DNA from: Liolophura sinensis
Taxonomy: Eukaryota; Mollusca; Polyplacophora; Chitonida; Chitonidae
DNA: 64,000 nt
NCBI RefSeq assembly: GCF_032854445.1
Contig: NC_088306.1
Span: 21,237,764-21,301,763 of the forward strand
Direction: 5' to 3'
The translations under genes and the position numbers were made by a program. The notes below the pieces were generated by a model. The model was given only the letters and a program-made list of their open reading frames with translations. It was not told the origin of the DNA and searched no databases. The stretch's first letter is position 1; every line of letters starts with the position of its first letter. Shown here piece by piece: positions 43,919 to 55,815 of this stretch.

Positions 43919-46499
43919 CTTGGAAAAAAAAACGAACAACTATTTAAGTAATAGCTACTAAGCTTCAGAAAAATAACATCAATAACTTCCCGATAAAATT
44001 TTCTTAAAAATTTTGGTATGATTCCATTGTTAACTTTGTAAATCGCCCAAAGAGTACAGAAATATTTTAATTTTAAACTATAGCAGCGTTATAGTTGAAC
44101 AGTGTCTTGAGGAAAACAGTGTTCAGCAATAAACTTATCTCCAAAGGAAAACTAACAGCAACATGTATTCTAACTTCTCCACAAGTGGGACAGTTAACAT
44201 GACAGTTAAAAAAAACTACGAAATTTTATGATTGTCTGCTGTCGCAGTATCTCGCTGGTCCCGCGTTAGCTGGCGTCTATTGGACAGTATGGTAGCGAAA
44301 CTGTTAAAATGTTTGAATGGCGTTTACCGCCCCCACGGGGCAATGTGCTAACTTGAAGCTGTTTAACCCTCAATTCGTTATGTACTTGAGAGAAAATATT
44401 CCAACAAATCAAAAAAATGAAGTAGTCAAAAATACAGTGTCAGGTAGTGGTGAGAGGCCATGACACAAATGATGAGAGGAAGATCTTGGAAGCTTTCGAT
44501 CTAACAGCCCCTGACAAGAGTATTCAACACGTTAATATGTTTACCTTGGAGAGCACGAAAACGCCAGAGCACAAGTCTAACGGCGGAGAGCCAATTGGTG
44601 TCATCTGACATCATGTGTATGTTGTTGTTGTATACTAAACTAGTTGACAATTCCGTTACAGAAACATAGTGAAGCTTTATGAGTGTACTGATTGGCTACT
44701 TCTTTAATTGACATTTGCATTAGGTCATCGCTTAAACTGCATATAGACTATGTCTGTGAGAATAGTCATCAGTGCTTTCTCTTATGATCTTTTGCCTCGG
44801 AATCATAAAGCCTTCTTATATAGACTTATGCCCAAATTTCAAATCACTTTAAAATTGTTATTTCTAAAGTAACAATGTTAAAATATTCCTTGGTGATGAT
44901 TATTCTGGGTAAGGTCTTATACAATAAATTTCAGCTGAAATACCGGAAAGAATGACACAATATTTAGTGACTAAAATTTTGGCTTAGGCCTAAGTCTAAG
45001 ATAACCTCATGACTCCGAGCACGATAGTTAAATACTTTTGTGAGAAAGACATCGGTATCGGTACTTACTCTTATGAGAAGTCCTTTTCCCAGACAAAATG
45101 GCGTCAGAATGCATTTCATCTGAGATAGATGGATACACTGGAATCTGGACAGAAAAGAAATAAAGCACAATACTGTCTAAAGTCCAGGTAACATGTCAGA
45201 GGGTAACCCAGAATTTAGTCCGCGTATTTCGGGTGTCCAACAAGAGGGAGAGAATTGGATAGAGTGTGAATTATGTGCTGAAAGCCACAGATAAGAGTGG
45301 ATTATACATCATGTAACGCGAGTATCAAACAAGAGTAAAACTGATTTGGTATAGTAAGGCAGTACAAGTATACGTTATGAAAGCGTCAGACGTCAGAGGC
45401 GTCGACGTATCGATAGGGGATATGAGAGAACTGTTAGAGCTTACGACAAGACAACAGTAGATATAGCTTGCTACTGAAAATGCCTGTGGCTAAAACATAT
45501 TTCACAGGATGTGCTAAATTTTAACTCATACTCATACACGAAATACGTAAACTTTTGCTACTTTTGCGAAAATGCATATACAACATAAGTAGGCACAGGC
45601 TACAAACACACATACCTTCCTAGAGGTCGTTGTGTCTACTCGAAAATAGCTTTGGGGACCTGAAAAACACCAAGTAATCAAGGAATAAGCGATCGGAAAG
45701 AAAAATGCATGATGAAAAGAAACATGAGCAAATATACAGCAGGAATCGGATTTGAATCCGTGATACGACATGCCTGAGTGGTTACTGTTAGCATATTTAG
45801 CTTTGATATAAAAAGGAATCAATTAATGTATGTCAGAATACATATATTGTTCGTGATGATATGACATGAAGCAAGGGTGGGACGCGTCTATCACGTGCGA
45901 AACGCGATAATCACTTGAGAGCGATTAATTCAGTCAAAACATATCCTTGGATATGAAACGGAAAAAAGTAATACTAAAACCTGGTACTTAACCTTGGAAC
46001 ACATAGCTGGTCTATGGACGTTGGTATTTTTTTTTTTGCCTTGTTTTGCTTCATTCACATCCAATCCAATAGGTCAAAACAGAACAAATGCATTTCACAA
46101 GTTCTTAATGTATAATACAATGTTACATGCTAAAGAATTTAGACATAAGTAGCATGTCACGGATATCCCAGTCGTTCAATCCGTTAGAATAGCAACAACT
46201 TTTGCACTGTAATTTAAACTTATTAACCTCAGTAAATATGTTGATATCAAGCTCCTGTTGGAGAACACTGAAATATCTTTGCGCTCTAACGCAAATACTA
46301 TTTTTCAGAATATTAATTTGTCTTGCCAAAGGGTAAAATACATTGTTCTGTAGTATTCTTAGACAAATATAATAGGCCAGTTTCACGGCTTGATTTCAGC
46401 TTATCTTTCAGTGCTGCGACAATATTTGTAACAGCCGTTCAGCAACGCGGCGATGCTATAATATCAAGATATAAAGTCCTCTCTGGGAAATCATAGACG
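43919..46499. other. Probable intron of copy D, no exon called
   Basis: If the 57.6-kb anchor belongs to copy D, this is intronic. A 44-nt minus-strand stretch at 45616-45659 has both splice consensus sequences but its ends do not fit the phase-1 joins, so it is not called. A tRNA-like GGATTTGAATCCGTGAT lies at 45738, likely a SINE relic. Confidence 0.35.
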
Positions 46500-46766
46500 G
46501 TTTATTTATTTATTTATTTGATCGTCTTTTTACGCGTTACTCAAGACTAATTCACTTATACGATCGCGGCCAGCATTTATTGGGGCAGGATACCTGGCAG
46601 ATCCCGGGGAAACCCACGACCATCCGCAGCTTACTGACAGACTTTCCCACATACGCCCGGAGAGAAATAGGGCATGAGCTGGACTTGAACTCACAGCGAC
46701 CGCAATGGTAGAAGGCTCCTGGGTACGCCGTGCTGGCGTGCTAACCATCTCGGCCACGGAAGCCCC
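46500..46766 (-). mobile_element. SINE family 1, near full length
   Basis: TTTATTTATTTATTTATTTG, CGGCCAGCATTTATTGGGG, GAGCTGGACTTGAACTCAC (B box complement), GTGCTAACCATCTCGGCCA (A box complement) and GGAAGCCCC at the 5' end of the element. Confidence 0.92.
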
Positions 46767-49335
46767 TTCAGGTAACTGGACAGTTAACTGGGTAATTCAA
46801 GAGCACGTGGTTGTCCAGTTTCCCTCTTGGTGTAGGTTAAATGAATGAGCTTGAATGTGTATTTCTCATATTACGTCATTTAAACACATAATAGAGATAA
46901 AGCTATGAATGGTAACTCAAAAATGTTGAGATTCCAAGGAAAGTGCATGCCTTGGGCTACAAGTTGGTGGAAATTATATTCGATTACAAGATCGTTGAAA
47001 TTATGAAACCTCAAAACACCGAAATTTGTTTTTTGACATTATCTCAAAAAGCTACAAAAATAGACACAAACCGAAAGCAGATTGGGAGTCATCGGTCCGA
47101 AATACACAGCAATGCATCAAGTCACATCAAGATTCAATTCATGTTTTGTTCGAATCCAACATGGCGCCAAGCTATGTGTCCTAAACGAACAAACTTCAAA
47201 ACCTTAACGATAATATCCGCGAGAATTTCGCTGCCGAATTTCAAACAACTGCCATTTGCAGTTTCTTACAAAATATAATTCTGGTTTGGAAGCTTAACAG
47301 GGTTTTTTGTAAAAAGTATGGTCAATAAAGTCCGCTAAAGACTTCGTTTAAATAAATGAAAAAGCAGTAACACGCAGTTCCAGATGCAGTTGTATTGACG
47401 TTTGCTGTGTGTTTTTTTATCTATTATACATGTTAGTCGGCGTGCCTGTCCGTCGCTTCCACAAACTGTTGACATCCTATGCTTCAACATGGGGCCTATA
47501 TGTAAGACCACACAAAACCTTACGTGGTTGACGTTTGCTCGGTATCGTGCTATACTGGGCATTCGCGCTTGTTCTCGTTTACTTTACACACGCAGGCTTA
47601 AAATTATTAACAGCAATGCATATGAAATATACACAGTATAAACGGTCCAATGAGTGTTTGACTAAATAAGCGATATTTAATTTTAAAAAATACATGCAAA
47701 GTAATTAACTTTTGGCTCCAGTCGTATGTGATTTATAGCTCATAATGAGTTCATTAGGCCGTGACGCAGTTTAGTATGTAATGAAATTTACCAGCAGAGC
47801 ATAGGCGCAAAAGTATCTAATACAACCGATTGGTACGATTTAAAAGTTGAAATTCCTGGCCAATCTTATCTATGTTTAGATCAGAGTTAAATTAATTTAA
47901 AAACAAGATGTTAGTGTTAGATTTGCCATACATCATGTTAACGCACCAGGGATTCCTCTCCACTCCTACGACCCTGTGGCACTATAGAAGTCATGTGTTA
48001 AAATATTTTTAGGAAGAGTGTATATAGTGTCTTATAGGTTAACTTTAACAACGTGTTTGATTCGTAATGTGCCGTACAAAGTGTACTTCAAACCATTGGG
48101 CTGCTGGCTAGATAGAACCTCGGAGAAACCGAAGTAAACCACTGATCTATGGCAAGTTAGGATGCTATTTCTCACGTGTCACGTATACAGACATGGAAGC
48201 CATGTCTTTTAAAGTGTGATACGGACCTGACGTTGTGTTGATATTTACTTGACATGCGCCATACTCCTACCTGCAATGTAATAGACCTGAAATGGATTGA
48301 CATCAAGCTGACATGGACATAAGATGTGTTTGAAATGTACCTTCTAGTTCCTGGTCTGTTTGGTATTCCCGTGCACATTTTTAGTAAAAGCATTTTGTGG
48401 AAGCTGGGATTCGAACTCATGACACCGGTAACTGGTTACAACATACAGATGGGGGGGGGGGGGGACTGTCGTTCTGTGTACAACCTGGCCGACAAATAAC
48501 AACCTATCAGCCAAACGAGAAGAGCTAGAGATGAGTTAACTGCCAGAGGTCATGACTTAATTAATATTACCATAAATGACGTTTTAGGCAACAGTAACTG
48601 AAAGCTCATTCAAATTTCATTGTTTAATCTTACTTAATTACATTCTTCTGGCCTCGTTTATGGCATTTAAAGGAAGCCAGAATAGCGCCATTTGCAGTAT
48701 ACACTCAACAAAAACATGAACACACAAACCAAGAATACTATGTTAAAATGATCTTTTGTGAAACACGCTCCCAAAAATTATTCATTTGTACACTGATTTG
48801 TTTTACTTAACTCAAGTGGCCAGAAGTGGAAATTGAAGCCACAATCATAATAATGAATACTTACTGTAATTGTTGAGATAACATGTTAGTTAATACTGAG
48901 ATAAAACAATATAAACATTGTTTCGTGCGTTTATATTTTGTTGAGTATATGAACAAACGCGTATGTGTCCGTCCTTTTTTTCTTTCAACACCATATACAG
49001 TTGTTTTGCATGATACATCGACATTCTTTGTGAGCATAGAAAATCGTCACGCTCATTGTTACAGATATGGGGGTGAAATAAAACCACTCTTCCCGATTTC
49101 TTATACCGCCTTACCATACCGAGTCCTTTAACGACAAACAATCTCTGTTTACTCGTACAGATTTGGCATTTAAAATAGATCTTCTTTCTCCTGACAAACA
49201 GTTCGAGCTCTTTCAACAATGTTTATACTGATACGAAAAATATAATAATTCGATCTTTTTCACACTGTAACTCTGTAAGCTTCAAAATGGAATCGTTGTG
49301 ATAACACAACACCTATTTTCCATCGCAAAGGTTGA
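46767..49335. other. No gene recognised; tRNA-like SINE relic and poly-G tract
   Basis: At 48370-48440 the minus strand carries a B-box-like GAGTTCGAATCCCAGC in a short tRNA-like context, probably a SINE head. A G run of about 15 bases is at 48450-48464. No convincing exon was found. Confidence 0.45.
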
Positions 49336-49585
49336 TTTTTTTCATTTGCTTATTTGATTGGTGTTTTACGTCGTACTCAAGATTATTTCACTTATACGAC
49401 CTCGCCCAACATTATAGTGCGAAAAAACTGGCCAGAGACCAGAGGAAACCCACGACCATCCGCAGGCTGCTGGTAGACCTTGCCACGTACGACCAGCATG
49501 CGCTGAGAATGAATTCAAGGCGACTGCAAGGCTCCTGGGTCGTTGTGCCGCGCTGTAGCACGCTAACGACTTCGGCCATGTGGGT
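49336..49585 (-). mobile_element. SINE family 1, diverged near full-length copy
   Basis: TTATTTGATTGGTGTTTTAC, ACCCACGACCATCCGCAGG, CTGCTGGTAGACCTTGCC and CACGCTAACGACTTCGGCCA at the head. A deletion has removed the GGAGAGGAAGCC block. Confidence 0.9.
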
Positions 49586-51314
49586 GGGGGACTTGTGCAC
49601 TTTTATGGTGTACTGCTATCACCACTGGCAGCGTCCATGAAAGCAGGCACTGGACAGTTCAGTTGTCTTCATGCCTATTATTTTTATATTTGGAAACTTT
49701 CTGATCATTATGGTGATCAAATGGTGATCAAGTCCGGTTTAAAGGACAGTGGTATTAAAACTCATAAAACGAATTTCGTTTTAATTTTGTCATGAAATGT
49801 TAAGCATTAAATGTAATACATGTTATATAATATACATTAAGTTGGACTAGTATGCCTAGTTTATCTTTGAGCCGTGCTCACAAAACTCATCTTAACAAAA
49901 TATATTTGTATTTAACAAAGAATGAAAAAAAAACAGGGGTAGGTATACCATTAAGCTATTTATTTTTAATCAAGATTTTAATCAAATATTTGCTAAGCTC
50001 GAAATTAACACTTATGTTAAACCTTACTGTTAAATTGTTAACACCGTTAGTGTTGACTTCTGTTGAACATTGTTCAAGCACGTGATCATATACACCAGCC
50101 GTTATATTTTTTAAATGTATTACCGCCAGCGTCTTTGACTAGTAATGTTCAACATAAACTTTTTACTCTTACGAAAGGAATGTAAGCAGCAAAATTCGTG
50201 TCATCGTGTGTTTGTATCGGTTTCATTTGTAAAATTTTCTTACCTTCAAGAAATACTCATCGATGATTACAGTAGATTTTGGAAAGGTATATCGTCGTTT
50301 TTTTTTCGATTTCATTCTGGGGGTGAAAATTGTATGCATTTCCACTGGGCTAAGTTGGGGATGCCGCATGGTTCGAATTGATAAGTTGAGAAGTTTCAGT
50401 CAGCAGCCAGTTCAGTTATTTGGTAAGTCTGCATAGTTTTGTGCCATTACAACATCTAACAGAGATGTTTGTACATTTTGTTAGTCAGTAAGAAATGATT
50501 AACCTCAATTCGGCCATCGGAAAATATAAATATATGTTGATGTTGTTGTGATACTATCTCAAAGTTGAAGAAGAATACATGCTTATTAGCAATTTTCCAT
50601 TAAACATTTAATACCATATTAGCGTAACGCATTATATAAGCATGAAATGAAACTGTCTGATGTATATTTATTGCATTTAATACTTAAGCCTGGTCCTAGT
50701 AGAAATTCGCTCGGTAGAAATGTAGGCTTATGAAAGACACACTTTAAAGGGCACTTTAGTGGCTTGCGACAGTGTCTTAAAAATGAAAGATATCTTAACA
50801 TTAAAATGTACAGGGAAGTCAACAAAAATTAGATATATTCTCATAATTGTGGCTGATAAATAATAATCGGGAATTATATCGTATGTTAGATGCCAATACA
50901 ATCTGCGAAGCGTATGTAAATTGAAACGGTCAACAAAAAGAGCTCCTTCAAAAACGTCTTTATGAATAAATATTCCAAATTATATTAGAAATTATTTTCC
51001 AACCGACATCAGAAGTCACCATCATTTCTTGTAATACACACTTACTTCAGTTTCAATTTAAACAGTATAATTAACGATATGTTGAATTGAAATACAATAT
51101 TTATTATTTATCTACATGGTTTACTGTGTTTATAAAAATGTGTGTTCTTGCATTTCAGGCTGCTATTTGTATGTGAAAAAAAACACATTTTAAGTGCCTT
51201 TAGTTCAGAAGTACCAATACATACAACAGCATCTTATGTTTCCATCGAAACTAACCAGTTCTTTAACACAACTTTATCGCTTACCCTTACATACATACAT
51301 ACATTCATACATAA
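49586..51314. other. No gene recognised
   Basis: AT-rich sequence upstream of the zinc-finger region. I see no supported feature. Confidence 0.45.
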
Positions 51315-52349
51315 ATGATTGGCGCGGAAATTTCACCTTTGTTCACTGCTTTTTTGGCATACATTGCCATGGAACATCAATGTCCAATGTGCCCTTTCTG
51401 TATTGAAGATTTTGCAGCTCTTACTAACCATGTAATTAGGGTACACAAACATGTCCCCAGGTTTTTATTTTATTGTCAGTTTGAAGGATGTGAGTATAGC
51501 ACAAATAAATGGTCTTGTTTCAAAACCATTTTTAGGGTACACAAACATGACCCCAGGTTCTTAGTGTATTGTCAGTTTGAAGGATGTGAGTATAGCACAA
51601 ATAAATGGTCTTGTTTCAAAACCATTTTTGGGTACACAAACATGACCCCAGGTTCTTAGTGTATTGTCAGTTTGAAGGATGTGAGTATAGCACAAATAAA
51701 TGGTCTTGTTTCAAAACCATTTTAGGGTACACAAACATGTCCCCAGGTTTTTATTTTATTGTCAGTTTGAAGGATGTGAGTATAGCACAAATAAATGGTC
51801 TTGTTTCAAAACCATTTTTAGGGTACACAAACATGACCCCAGGTTCTTAGTGTACTGTCAGTTTGAAGGATGTGAGTATAGCACAAATAATTATGGTCTT
51901 GTTTCAAAACCATTTTTAGGGTACACAAACATGACCCCAGGTTCTTAGTGTATTGTCAGTTTGAAGGATGTGAGTATAGCACAAATAAATGGTCTTGTTT
52001 CAAAACCATTTTTAGGGTACACAAACATGTCCCCAGGTTTTTATTTTATTGTCAGTTTGAAGGATGTGAGTATAGCACAAATAAATGGTCTTGTTTCAAA
52101 ACCCATGTAAGTCGGAAACATAAACAAACCCATATAGATTTTGATGGTCAGGATATCAATAATGAAACTGATGAGCAAATTTATGATCATGTCAGTGATT
52201 GTGGATCTCGGTCAGCTCTACCTGAACAGTATTTAAGAGCAAGTTACTTTCTGAGACTGGAAGCTCATCATCACTTGTCTCAAACTGCTTTAAATGCTAT
52301 TGCAAGAAATACGAATGATATGCTAAAACAACATTTTGGAATTGTATAA
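51315..52349 (+). pseudogene. C2H2 zinc-finger coding sequence with internally amplified finger segment
   Basis: An ATG at 51369 in good context (GCCATGG) opens MEHQCPMCPFCIEDFAAL, a C2H2 finger of form C-x2-C-x12-H-x4-H (H in TNHVIRVH). A second finger (CQFEGCEYSTNKWSCFKTH then VSRKH, C-x4-C-x12-H-x4-H) is complete only at its last occurrence, near 52110. Between them a 95-98 bp segment encoding RVHKH.PRFL.YCQFEGCEYS and the following residues is repeated. The period changes between 95, 96 and 98 bp, so the frame breaks and stops appear. After the array the frame continues (SALPEQYLRASYFLRLEAHHHL...ALNAIARNTNDML) to a stop at 52349. This N-terminal finger plus downstream domain resembles multi-copy, probably transposon-derived proteins of aquatic animals. 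As it stands it cannot encode one continuous protein. Confidence 0.7.
51439..52110 (+). repeat. Tandem array of seven 95-98 bp units in ABBABBA order
   Basis: Unit starts (GGGTACACAAACATG) lie at 51439, 51535, 51630, 51725, 51821, 51919 and 52015, with periods of 96, 95, 95, 96, 98 and 96. Two variants exist: A (ATGTCCCCAGGTTTTTATTT) and B (ATGACCCCAGGTTCTTAGTG). They are ordered A-B-B-A-B-B-A. The other bases are almost identical, so the amplification is recent. Confidence 0.95.
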
Positions 52350-53450
52350 ACATCAGGTGAGGCTTGCCTTAAGAAAAAGGGGTTGTTATGAGCACCTGTT
52401 GGACACTGTACCTTCTGCGTGCTTGATGAACTCATTTGATACAGAATATTATAGTAAGATGGTACCACCTGTTGCAGTAGAGAATTGGGAACAACACTAA
52501 AACAGCATCTGCGGCAAAGTTAGATCTATAAGAAAATATGGTTATATTGTACCTTTTTTAGAGCTTTTACAAGTGCTATATTCCAGTCCCCAGTTTAAAT
52601 ACTGGGTGGAAAATCCTCATAAAACCTCAAATGAAAATGTAATGTTTGATATTTGTGATGGGAAATATATTCAATCTCTTCCTTTGTTTCAATGGAATCC
52701 TCAGGCCTTACAAATCATATTTTATACAGATGATATAGAAGTTGTGCATCCATTGGGTGCACATGTTGAGAAACACAAGCTGACCATGCTCTGTGCGACT
52801 TTTGGAAATATACCACCATAATATGGATCAAAACTCAATGTATCTCATTTGTACAGCAAAGTCTGTCCTGCTTCAAACGCATGGCAGTTTTCGTCTTTTT
52901 AAAGACTTTATAGACACGGTTACTAAGCTTTCAAGTGGAGGAGTGACCATTAAAGTGGATGGACAAGACAAACTGATTGAAGGAACACTAATTATGTTCT
53001 GATTGAAGGAACACTAATTATGTTCTCAGCTGACACTCCTGCTGCTAATGCACTTGGTGGTTTCAATAAAGGGTGTCATTTGCTTACAAAAAATGTCGCA
53101 CATGTCACATATCAGCAGGTAGTTTGAATGTTATCTTCACTGACGAAAAAATGCATCAAAGGAATTATGATGAGCATCTACAGTGTTATGATAAACTTGA
53201 GAATGGAAATCTATCTAAACAAGCTAAACAGTATTGGAGCACCTTTTGGGGGATCAATAATAAAAGTGTTTTGTGTTCTCTTCCTAATTTTGATCTAATT
53301 CAGTGCTTAGCCCATGATCCAGTGCATGTTAAATTTCAAGCCTTGCTTTTTAGTTGTGGTCAGATTAAAAATACTAACAGGATTTGTATTATTTTAAATT
53401 TTTTTCCTAACGTGTCCCATTCTCAAGAATTGGTTTAACAATATTGTTTT
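52350..53450 (+). pseudogene. Decayed transposase-like (Tnp2/EnSpm-like) coding region, continuation of the zinc-finger gene
   Basis: Homologous-looking sequence continues in all three frames: YGYIVPFLELLQVLYSS and FDICDGKYIQSLPLFQWNPQ (52.5-52.7 kb), FYTDDIEVVHPLGAHVEKHK (52.7 kb), GGVTIKVDGQDKLIEG (52.95 kb), ADTPAANALGGFNKG (53.03 kb), KKCRTCHISAG (53.1 kb) and LPNFDLIQCLAHDPVHV (53.3 kb). This block order matches, from memory, a family of multi-copy proteins in fish and marine invertebrates that I regard as related to Tnp2-type transposases. There are at least two frame changes (about 52800 and 53020-53070), and a 26-bp direct duplication (GATTGAAGGAACACTAATTA...) at 52974-53025 causes one of them. 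It is not functional as read. The transposase relationship is inference. Confidence 0.55.
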
Positions 53451-53569
53451 TAAATGTATTATTATAATATTTAGATGACATTCAGGGAAGAATTAGAGAC
53501 AGATGTACACAAATTACACCACATCTGTGTTTAAAATGATCTGATTTTTTTTTCTATGTCCACCTGCAG

Positions 53570-53806
53570 CTAGCCTTAAGCTGGGTTCGACTTCTACAAA
53601 GCTCGTATTGGAAGAAGATGGCACTGATATAGATGAGGACGAAGTATTGCTCGAGTACCAAACCAAAACCTTGATTGCATTGGAAGATGGAGAGGTGTGG
53701 ATGTCCGTAAACCAGAACAGTGGAAAGTCATCTGAAGGTTCTCAAGACTCTCCGAGAGCTGAATCCTCAACATAAACCCATGGACTTGTCAACTCAGCCT
53801 CACAAG
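53570..53806 (+). pseudogene. CIDE-N (CAD) domain exon, C-terminal half of the domain
   Basis: An exon-like stretch follows a strong acceptor (TTTTTTTTCTATGTCCACCTGCAG) with a phase-1 join, then SLKLGSTSTKLVLEEDGTDI, DEDEVLLEYQTKTLIALEDG and EVWMS. The pattern L.LVLEEDGT.[IV]D.[DE]..L......[TF]..LE.GE.W is that of the CIDE-N domain of apoptotic DNA-fragmentation proteins. The frame stops at TAA 53773-53775, before a possible donor (CACAAG|GTATAT) at 53806. The exon with the first half of the domain was not found. It could be a fragment of a multi-domain gene or of a mobile gene family that carries CIDE-N; it lies directly after the transposase-like region in the same orientation. Confidence 0.6.
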
Positions 53807-53945
53807 GTATATTGCTCTCTGCGATAGTACTTTAACAGATTAGAAACATATTCTTATGATATGTGTTACATTTACAAGGGTGTGAATTTCTTTCTACGTA
53901 ACCCATGTTGAGTCTCGTAAATTTACGTATGGTAACCCATTGTAG

Positions 53946-54038
53946 GTCTCGCCACTGAAAATTTATGGCAACCCATTGGGTTACCTTGAAAATTTATTGT
54001 AACCTATTGGGCTGCCATACATTTTCAGTGGTGAGCCC
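53946..54038. repeat. Imperfect inverted repeat (hairpin)
   Basis: Arm 1 (GGTCTCGCCACTGAAAATTT and on) pairs with arm 2 (reading to TTTTCAGTGGTGAGCCC) with about 30 of 36 matches and a loop of about 20 bases. GGTAACCCATTG-type direct repeats surround it (53915-53995). It may be a small MITE or foldback element. Confidence 0.6.
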
Positions 54039-54039
54039 T

Positions 54040-55189
54040 GCAATTCCTGGTAACCTAGATCTAAAACATGAAGTTTGAAAGCTAAATACTACAGTTTTTA
54101 TTTACAGAGTTAAGATCAACAAAGAATAATGCAACAAAAAATAAACGAAGAGATAACTTTCTCATATCTTTTGGTATGAAGTGTAACAAATACCGTTATG
54201 AACTATGAACTCAAAACTTTGACCACCGGAATAATGGAGATATACATGTCCCGCCTGGGGTGAATTTAATCTCAGCTGGCCCCGTATGAAAACAGGTACT
54301 GGTCGCTGCTCAGCGGGGCATTGCCTGACCTCAAGAACCTACATCTATAATGATCTCAGCAGTTTGCAGAGAACCTAACTTAAGTGGAATATTTTTTTCA
54401 TCCAAATGTTGTTGGATTAATCTAGTTCAATCGTGGTTGTTGTGTTTTATGTAAACTTGCCGTTCTAACTTCCGCGTTATTTGCAATACAGGTCACGGAA
54501 TTTTGCGCGAACGAAACTATCATAAAAACAAAATTCAACGACTGCTTCAGGCTGCCCGGCCCCTCGAAAAACCTCATTGACGTACACGTAATTTGATTCA
54601 ACTAGATGACACCTCTTCTGTCCATGTCTTTGTCATTTTCCGGTAGAATCTCGGATACTACCTTTACTGATTATTAGCTGAGAGACTTTACAGAGTTCTG
54701 GCATCGAAAACATCTTGAAAATTTTCACGTTTTCATTTTCACCTGTAGGTTCTACTTAAATCTTCATAATACGACGGATATACAGCATACAAAATTTTCA
54801 TTTGTTTTGTCGATGATTTTGCGTAAACCTTCAGGCAAACGCGTTCAGCTCTAACCATTCAATCACATGCGTGCTTTGAATGTTTCGTCTAAATAAATAG
54901 TATTTGTGTCACATATGAAAAAGTTCACCTGTATAACTTGTCTGCTTGCCACCAGGTTCCTCCATCCACATTTTAAAAATTCTTGAGTATGATACCAAAC
55001 AACAATCAATCAGTATGTGAACTGGTGAGATTGGTTTTAGGTCATATGTTTAATTCTGTATAATGTATTTGACTGCTGCTTTTGTATTTTGATGGTTTCA
55101 CTGATTTTAAGTTCTGAGTTAATAACCATGTGGTACTGTTTAAGCTTCTGTTGTTTTGCTTTAAATATGTTTATGTTTCTTTCATCCAG
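54040..55189. other. Probable intron or intergenic sequence
   Basis: It lies between the CIDE-N exon and the next exon-like stretch. A SINE-family-1-like 3' fragment (TTCTTGAGTATGATACC, then ACAATCAATCAG) is at 54979-55015. No coding sequence is recognised. Confidence 0.4.
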
Positions 55190-55467
55190 TATGGAAGAAG
55201 GCTCATTGGGAACGAGCAGAAGCCTACCAACAGGACTTCCTCCATCATGTCGTATAACCTTGCCGTCATTGTCTCCATCGATCACCTTGGCTCTGGAAAA
55301 TGGGGAATCGCTCGTCCAGGATGTTCAATTCTGCAGTGTTGGAGACTACTATCTATTACATCCAGATGTATCCAGACATGAAGAATGCCTCATATTATAA
55401 GGAAATTTGCAAGGGCATCATCAAGAAGTTCCCTGCACTTTCTTACCATGATGGGACACATCCGTGG
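55190..55467 (+). pseudogene. Exon of a CIDE-N-associated multi-copy gene, frameshifted
   Basis: It is bounded by a good acceptor (TTATGTTTCTTTCATCCAG) and a perfect donor (TGG|GTAAGT). The 5' part reads SCRITLPSLSPSITLALENG. After a net frame change near 55300 the downstream frame reads RMFNSAVLETTIYYIQMYPD and then YYKEICKGIIKKFPALSYHD before GTHPW. The pattern (LP.[FL]S..I..AL, then MYP...Y..I...I..K[FY]P.L......W) matches, from memory, the C-terminal domain of multi-copy invertebrate and fish proteins that often carry CIDE-N. Intact splice signals with a broken frame suggest recent decay or an assembly indel. Confidence 0.5.
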
Positions 55468-55815
55468 GTAAGTCTTTAAATATTGTTTATTGTTTACAAT
55501 GAGGAGAACGTGAACACAAACATTACAATCATGTATGTGTGATAGTAATTGGCCTTTAAAATGATAGTAGAAATTGGTGTTGTTGATTTAACATCTAAAC
55601 ATGTTTACGCGTATAATTTCGTGCGTTAATTAATCAACACATCCTATTTCAACGCGTATAAGTGTTACAGAAAAGTGTTATTAACAGTGTTGTTTTAATA
55701 ACACTTTTATTTGGTGTGTACATACACCAGATATGCCGCTACCAAGTTCATTGTTTGAGCAGTGCAAGTAATAATATATGCATGTAAAGGTATCCTTGGA
55801 TTCAAACGCCGCATC

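Noticed and set aside
45616-45659. 44-nt minus-strand stretch with acceptor and donor matches in the putative copy D intron
   Set aside because: If translated in its only open frame it ends in phase 0, which cannot join the phase-1 acceptor of copy D.
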